From Chlamydiota bacterium (GTDB lineage Bacteria; Chlamydiota; Chlamydiia; Chlamydiales; SM23-39), in assembly GCA_021772165.1 (NCBI GenBank), contig JAJFMM010000043.1, positions 1 through 10,039 on the forward strand: DNA of 10,039 nucleotides, in the 5' to 3' direction. The notes under the pieces were generated by a model. That model searched no databases. It had not been told where the DNA came from and saw only the letters and a program-made list of their open reading frames with translations. This document shows positions 6,061 to 10,039 of the stretch, piece by piece (position 1 is the stretch's first letter; the number at the start of each line of letters is the position of its first letter). Made by a program: the position numbers and the translations under genes.

Positions 6061-6272
6061 GAGACCGCCCTCATCTCTATAGCGACACATCGGATCACGT
6101 TGAAACGCTCTTTGAGATCGAGTCGCTCTATCTACCGATCATCCAAGCTAAAGGTCTCAAGGCACTGCGCTGTCCGGCACTCAACCAAGATCCTCTCTGG
6201 AAACAAGCGATCCTCGACATCCCCAAAGAAACTGAACTCTGCCCAACAAGCACTCTTTTAAGAAGTCATTGA
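6061..6272 (+). pseudogene. hemH: Truncated ferrochelatase 3' fragment
   Basis: Codons from 6087 to TGA 6270-6272 match the last 62 codons (stop included) of intact hemH without a gap; 54 of 61 residues are the same, including 'SDHVETLFEIE' with the conserved Glu. Homology appears to reach back to about 6061 (E-T-A-L-I-S-I-A against K-T-V-V-F-I-P-L-A), but a one-base deletion near 6084 breaks the frame. There is no start codon and no N-terminal two thirds, so it cannot make an enzyme. Of the 19 differing codons, 12 are synonymous, so the sequence diverged mostly while under selection, not as a dead copy. It may be the original 3' end of hemH, displaced by the block to its left. Confidence 0.88.
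6087..6272 (+). repeat. hemH 3'-end duplication, copy B
   Basis: Gap-free partner of 1790-1975 (25 mismatches in 186 by my count, six of them in the last two sense codons). It marks the right edge of the accessory block. Confidence 0.9.
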
Positions 6273-6294
6273 AGATTAATCAATTAGAGAGCTG

Positions 6295-6329
6295 GGTGCA
6301 ATTTCAAGATAATATCTTGAAATTGCACC
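6295..6329 (+). terminator. Perfect 16-bp inverted repeat, 3-base loop
   Basis: Arms 6295-6310 and 6314-6329 are perfectly complementary with AAT in the loop. It begins 22 bp past the stop of the hemH fragment, where a hemH terminator would sit. A run of C follows and a T-tract (6347-6353) only appears 17 bases later, so it is not a textbook intrinsic terminator. It is also 62 bp upstream of the Nudix-carAB operon, so an operator for a dimeric regulator is an alternative. Confidence 0.5.
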
Positions 6330-6390
6330 ACCCCCAAAATGAATGCTTTTTTTATCCTGAACATCCTAATATCCTGTTATTTAACCTTCT

Positions 6391-6816
6391 ATGAGACCCT
6401 CTATGCAATTCCATCTTGGTATTTATGCCGTCATCGAACAAGAGGAGCGCCTACTCCTCGTCAAAAAATCGAGAGGCCCTTACCGAGGAATGTGGGATCT
6501 TCCCGGAGGCAGACCCACTCATGGAGAATCCATTCTCCAAACATTGCTAAGAGAAGTGAGCGAGGAAACAGGCATTCAATTGATTGCAGCCACCCCTCTT
6601 CTCAACCAGGTTTTTGTTGTTAAGTACCATGATGGCAACAAGAATATCTCTCTTCACCATACTTGCCTCATTTATCAAGCCACCCAGTTCGATGCATCCC
6701 AGTTTCAAAAAGCGATTCACGAAGAGGACGTTGCTGGATCTGCTTGGATCAAAAAATCAGAGCTAACACACCTTCCTCTTTCAAGAGCAGTAGGGTCTCT
6801 GTACCTGGAAAAATGA
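6391..6816 (+). CDS. Nudix hydrolase
   Basis: A 141-residue protein with a perfect Nudix box G-x5-E-x7-R-E-V-x-E-E-x-G-I at residues 40-62, preceded by 'GMWDLPGG'. The box binds divalent metal and the enzyme cleaves a nucleoside diphosphate linked to another group. The lead-in strand 'GIYAVIEQEERLLLVKKSRG' is typical of small house-cleaning or NTP-hydrolysing members; the substrate cannot be read from the sequence. The C-terminal 'EEDVAGSAWIKKSEL..LPLSRAV' is also usual for this size class. ATG 6391 has no evident ribosome site; Met5 at 6403 is an equally good start. Its TGA overlaps a carA start codon as ATGA, so it appears to be the first gene of the carAB operon. This links it loosely to pyrimidine or arginine supply, but conservation of the link is unknown. 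Confidence 0.9.
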   Translation: MRPSMQFHLGIYAVIEQEERLLLVKKSRGPYRGMWDLPGGRPTHGESILQTLLREVSEETGIQLIAATPLLNQVFVVKYHDGNKNISLHHTCLIYQATQFDASQFQKAIHEEDVAGSAWIKKSELTHLPLSRAVGSLYLEK

Positions 6817-7931
6817 GTGAAAATTGCACTCAAATGCTTTCTTCGGCTATTCTCAGAAAAATCCATCAGGCTATGCAATTCTCACCCTCTAAACTTCTTC
6901 TAAAATCCGGCGAGTCTTTCCACGGATTATCGCCTTCCTGGCAAAAAGAATCTTTTTTCGGAGAAGCTGTTTTTACCACCGGCATGACCGGCTATGTCGA
7001 ATCGCTAACCGATCCCTCTTATGCCGGCCAAATCCTCGTCTTCACCTTTCCTCTGATCGGCAATTATGGCGTTCCGGAAAAAGCTTTCTGGGAATCGGGC
7101 AAAATTCAGGCAGCAGGTGTTGTCGTGGGAGATGTCAGTCTCTGGGAGAGTCATTGGAATTCCGAAAGATCTCTTCTCGATTGGCTGCAAGAAGAGAAGG
7201 TGCCGCTGCTCACGGGCGCAGACACTCGTGCGATTGCCAAAACTCTGCGTAAAAAAGGCGTTGCCTTAGGAGCTATCTGCGCTCCCAACGCTCGCCCTCG
7301 CAATTTTCCCGATCCCAACGCCGGCCATCTCGTCAAACAAGTCTGTGTCTCATCGAGGCAGGTCTACGGATCAGGATCGAAAACGATTCTCGCTGTCGAC
7401 TGCGGTATGAAAGAAAACTTCCTACGCCATCTCTCCCGCTATCCTGTGCGTATCGTGCGCGTCCCTTACGATTATGACTATTCAGATGAAGAGTACGATG
7501 GTCTCTTTCTCTCTAGCGGCCCGGGCGATCCTATGGTCTGCAAAGAGACGATCGCTATATTAAAAAAAGCCCTCGAAAAGAAGAAACCTCTCTTCGGTAT
7601 CTGTCTCGGTGCGCAGATCCTCGCTCTGGCTATCGGCGCGAAGACCTACAAACTCAAGTTCGGTCATCGCGGTCAAAACCATCCTTGCAGGGATCTCGAA
7701 AAAAAGCGCTGCATTCTGACTTCGCAAAACCATGGCTATGCCATCAAAGAGGGCACGCTGCCCATCGACTGGAAGCTGCTCTTCACAAGTCTCAATGATG
7801 GTTCTGTCGAAGGCATTGCTCACAAAAAACATCCCTGGTTCGCTGTGCAGTTTCATCCTGAGAGCAATCCCGGCCCCACAGACGCCGAGTATCTCTTCGA
7901 TCGGTTTTATGAGGAGGTAGCCAAATCGTAA
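6813..7931 (+). CDS. carA: Carbamoyl-phosphate synthase small subunit (glutaminase)
   Basis: Releases ammonia from glutamine and passes it to CarB for carbamoyl phosphate, feeding pyrimidines and arginine. Residues about 27-180 are the CarA-specific N-terminal domain ('GMTGYVESLTDPSY', 'PLIGNYGV', 'TGADTRAI'). Residues about 190-370 are a class I glutamine amidotransferase with 'SSGPGDP', nucleophile Cys264 in 'FGICLGAQ', 'TSQNHGYAI', and His348/Glu350 in 'VQFHPE'. The triad is intact, so it should be glutamine-dependent. The usual His after the nucleophile elbow (GICLGHQ) is Ala. ATG 6813 overlaps the Nudix stop (ATGA); it gives 372 residues with a roughly 20-residue extension. ATG 6873 is the start homology would favour, but has a poorer site. 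Several stretches ('LALAIGAKTYK', 'DW..LFTS.NDGS.EGI') resemble eukaryotic CAD more than E. coli CarA. Confidence 0.95.
   Translation: MSENCTQMLSSAILRKIHQAMQFSPSKLLLKSGESFHGLSPSWQKESFFGEAVFTTGMTGYVESLTDPSYAGQILVFTFPLIGNYGVPEKAFWESGKIQAAGVVVGDVSLWESHWNSERSLLDWLQEEKVPLLTGADTRAIAKTLRKKGVALGAICAPNARPRNFPDPNAGHLVKQVCVSSRQVYGSGSKTILAVDCGMKENFLRHLSRYPVRIVRVPYDYDYSDEEYDGLFLSSGPGDPMVCKETIAILKKALEKKKPLFGICLGAQILALAIGAKTYKLKFGHRGQNHPCRDLEKKRCILTSQNHGYAIKEGTLPIDWKLLFTSLNDGSVEGIAHKKHPWFAVQFHPESNPGPTDAEYLFDRFYEEVAKS
7911..7917 (+). promoter_or_regulatory. Ribosome binding site in front of carB
   Basis: GAGGAGG within the last codons of carA, seven bases ahead of the ATC at 7925. It is nearly a full anti-16S match and points to the carB start even though no ATG, GTG or TTG is present there. 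Confidence 0.7.
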
Positions 7932-10039
7932 AGCGCAAAAAAGGAAAAAAAGTTCTTCTTCTCGGCTCCGGTGGGATCCGTATCGGTCAAGCCGGCGAAT
8001 TCGACTACTCCGGATCGCAGGCGATCAAAGCCTTTAAAGAAGAGGGGCTGACGGTCATCCTCGTCAATCCCAACATCGCAACGGTGCAGACCGATTTCGA
8101 CATGGCGCACGATGTCTACTTCCAGCCGCTCGATGCCGTAACGATCGAAAAGATCATCGAGAAGGAAAAACCGGACTACATTGCTCTCAGTTTCGGCGGA
8201 CAGACAGCCCTCAATGCAGGCTTAGAGCTCGAGAAAAAAGGCGTGTTGGCTAAACATAACGTCACTGTTTTAGGAACAGCGGTCGCATCGATCCGTCTCA
8301 CTGAAGATCGCGAGCTGTTCAAAGAGAAGCTGGCTGAAAAAGAGATCAAAACAGCTCTGAGTTATGCGGTCAATTCTATCGAAAATGCGCTCGAAGCGGC
8401 TGAGAAGATCGGCTATCCGATCATGCTGCGTGCAGGATTTTCTCTCGGCGGCATGGGCTCAGGTCGTATCGCTACGCCGCAAGAGCTCAAGAGCCGCGGC
8501 CAAGAAGCTCTAAATGGCTCGCCCCAAATTCTGATCGAGGAGTATCTCTTCGGCTGGAAAGAGGTAGAATATGAGGTAGTGCGCGATGGTTTGGCACAAG
8601 CTCTTACCATCTGCAACATGGAAAATTTCGATCCGATGGGCATCCACACGGGAGAGAGCATCGTCATCGCTCCCTCTCAAACGCTCAACAATACCGAATA
8701 CCATCTTCTGCGAACCGTTTCGCTCACCTGCGCGCATCTCTTTAATATCCAAGGTGAATGCAATGTGCAGTTCGCCCTCAATCCAAAAAATGGCGACTAC
8801 CGCGTCATCGAAATGAATGCGCGTCTCTCCCGCTCCAGCGCACTCGCCTCGAAAGCAACCGGCTATCCCCTGGCGTTCGTCGCTGCCAAACTCGCTCTCG
8901 GCTACTCGCTCGATAAAATCGAAAATGCGATCACGAAAAAAACATCCGCCTTTTTCGAGCCCGCTCTCGACTATGTCGTCGTCAAGATCCCTCGCTGGGA
9001 CATCAAAAAGCTTAAAAGTGCTGAGAGAACGATCGGCACCGAAATGAAAAGTGTCGGCGAGATCATGGCGATCGGCCGCACATTTCCAGAGGCTCTACAA
9101 AAGGGCGTGCGGATGCTCAATATCGGCGCAGATAGCCTCGATCTCGACATCAAAAAACCTCAGATCGAGATCCGCAATCCCACAGATCGCAGGCTCTTTG
9201 CTCTCTACCGCTTTTTCAAAGAGGGCGGCTCTGTGCAAGATGCTCACGAAATGTCGCAGATCGATCCCTGGTTTCTCTCGCATCTCTCGAAAATGGCCGC
9301 GTTTGAACAGAAACTCCAGACTCAGCGCTGGTCTGCTCTCTTAGTCAGAGAGGCGAAAAAGCTCGGCTTTTCCGACCGCGCAATTGGCAACCTGGTCGAT
9401 CGCTCCGAAGAAAATGTGCGCGCGTTTCGAAAACGGCATCGTATCTATCCCGTTGTAAAGCAGATTGACACGTTAGCGGGCGAGTTCGATGCGAAGACGA
9501 ATTACCTCTACATGACTTACTGGGGACAAGAGTCGGACATCGTGGCCTCGAAGAAAAAACCGGCGATCGTTTTGGGCTCGGGCCCCTACTGTATCGGATC
9601 TTCTGTCGAGTTTGACTGGTGCGCCGTCAATGCCGCTCGTACACTCCGTCGTCACAAGATCGAAACGGTGATGATCAACTCCAATCCCGAAACGGTCTCG
9701 ACCGATTTCGATGAGTCGGATCGCCTCTATTTCGAAGAGCTCACTCTCGAGCGCGTGCTCGATATCGCCGATTTTGAAAAACCGCGCGGTGTCCTTGTTT
9801 CCTTCGGGGGACAGATCGCCAACAATCTCGCGTTGCCGCTCCATAAACATGGCGTTCGTATCATAGGCGCTCCGGCAGCCTCGATCGATCAGGCGGAAAA
9901 CCGCGATTCATTCTCAACAATGCTGCACAACCTCGGCATCGACCAGCCGCCTTGGGAGGCCGCTTCGAGTCTCAAAAGCGCAAAAGCCTTTGCCGCAAAA
10001 GTGGGCTATCCAGTCCTCATCCGCCCCTCCTATGTCCTC
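7925..10039 (+). CDS. carB: Carbamoyl-phosphate synthase large subunit (5' two thirds, runs off window)
   Basis: Makes carbamoyl phosphate from bicarbonate, two ATP and the ammonia from CarA. 705 codons are present of about 1,070 expected. First half: 'LLLGSGGIRIGQAGEFDYSG' at about 11-30, the ATP-grasp glycine loop 'GFSLGGMGSG' at about 171-180, metal ligands Glu296 and Asn298 in 'EMNARLSRSS', then the oligomerisation region. The second half begins about 546 ('AIVLGSGPYCIGSSVEFDW'). The frame is uninterrupted. It has no usual start: the frame opens after TGA 7910-7912 and contains no ATG, GTG or TTG before the conserved nucleotide-binding motif. ATC 7925, giving I-V-K-R-K-K-G-K-K, is the best-placed codon behind GAGGAGG; it overlaps the carA end by 7 bases. 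Sequence motifs follow eukaryotic CPA2/CAD-type synthases. The start codon call is uncertain; the identity is not. Confidence 0.93.
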   Translation, partial: MVKRKKGKKVLLLGSGGIRIGQAGEFDYSGSQAIKAFKEEGLTVILVNPNIATVQTDFDMAHDVYFQPLDAVTIEKIIEKEKPDYIALSFGGQTALNAGLELEKKGVLAKHNVTVLGTAVASIRLTEDRELFKEKLAEKEIKTALSYAVNSIENALEAAEKIGYPIMLRAGFSLGGMGSGRIATPQELKSRGQEALNGSPQILIEEYLFGWKEVEYEVVRDGLAQALTICNMENFDPMGIHTGESIVIAPSQTLNNTEYHLLRTVSLTCAHLFNIQGECNVQFALNPKNGDYRVIEMNARLSRSSALASKATGYPLAFVAAKLALGYSLDKIENAITKKTSAFFEPALDYVVVKIPRWDIKKLKSAERTIGTEMKSVGEIMAIGRTFPEALQKGVRMLNIGADSLDLDIKKPQIEIRNPTDRRLFALYRFFKEGGSVQDAHEMSQIDPWFLSHLSKMAAFEQKLQTQRWSALLVREAKKLGFSDRAIGNLVDRSEENVRAFRKRHRIYPVVKQIDTLAGEFDAKTNYLYMTYWGQESDIVASKKKPAIVLGSGPYCIGSSVEFDWCAVNAARTLRRHKIETVMINSNPETVSTDFDESDRLYFEELTLERVLDIADFEKPRGVLVSFGGQIANNLALPLHKHGVRIIGAPAASIDQAENRDSFSTMLHNLGIDQPPWEAASSLKSAKAFAAKVGYPVLIRPSYVL

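Noticed and set aside
6663..6812. Longer carA starting at ATG 6663
   Set aside because: This would run 150 bp through the Nudix coding region; the added residues have no CarA character.
9473..9850. 125-codon minus-strand open frame
   Set aside because: Lies wholly antisense to well-conserved carB codons and its product shows no recognisable feature; a shadow in GC-rich coding DNA.

Overview
The window most likely comes from a member of the Chlamydiae outside the Chlamydiaceae, i.e. an 'environmental' chlamydia of the Waddlia/Parachlamydia/Criblamydiaceae type. The main reason is a divergent pair, an amino-acid-binding lipoprotein and ferrochelatase (hemH), which from memory matches the neighbourhood CT486-CT485 of Chlamydia trachomatis. 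Sel1-repeat proteins in a lower-GC insert and a carAB pathway that Chlamydiaceae lack fit this. The genus cannot be fixed from the sequence alone.

Layout. (a) 3-176: C-terminal end of a very hydrophobic + strand protein. (b) 185-949, minus: solute-binding lipoprotein, family 3. (c) 1004-1975, plus: hemH. (d) about 1976-6060: a visibly A+T-richer accessory block. It holds an exported DUF2059-thioredoxin protein (2199-2951, plus), then on the minus strand a likely operon: a Cys-rich 85-residue peptide (5918-5661), followed by two tandem paralogues (5564-4218 and 4221-2932). Each paralogue joins an N-terminal domain with a caspase-like (clan CD) His...Cys signature to Sel1 repeats. (e) 6061-6272: a second copy of the hemH 3' end, gap-free over 186 bp with 161 identical positions. 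(f) 6295-6329: a perfect 16-bp hairpin. (g) 6391 to the window end: an operon of a Nudix hydrolase, carA and carB, each joined to the next by an overlap; carB runs off the window.

The two hemH 3' ends bracket the A+T-rich block, so the block looks inserted at, or moved by recombination with, the hemH 3' end. The downstream copy keeps the hairpin and the core operon behind it, so it may be the original end of hemH. No integrase, transposase or tRNA is visible.

The most unusual points are: the Cys-rich, charge-free peptide tail encoded upstream of two caspase-like/Sel1 proteins and near an exported thioredoxin-like protein; the hemH duplication; a carB with no ATG/GTG/TTG start but an excellent Shine-Dalgarno placed in front of an ATC codon; and CarA/CarB sequences that resemble eukaryotic CAD/CPA2-type carbamoyl-phosphate synthase more than the E. 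coli enzyme.
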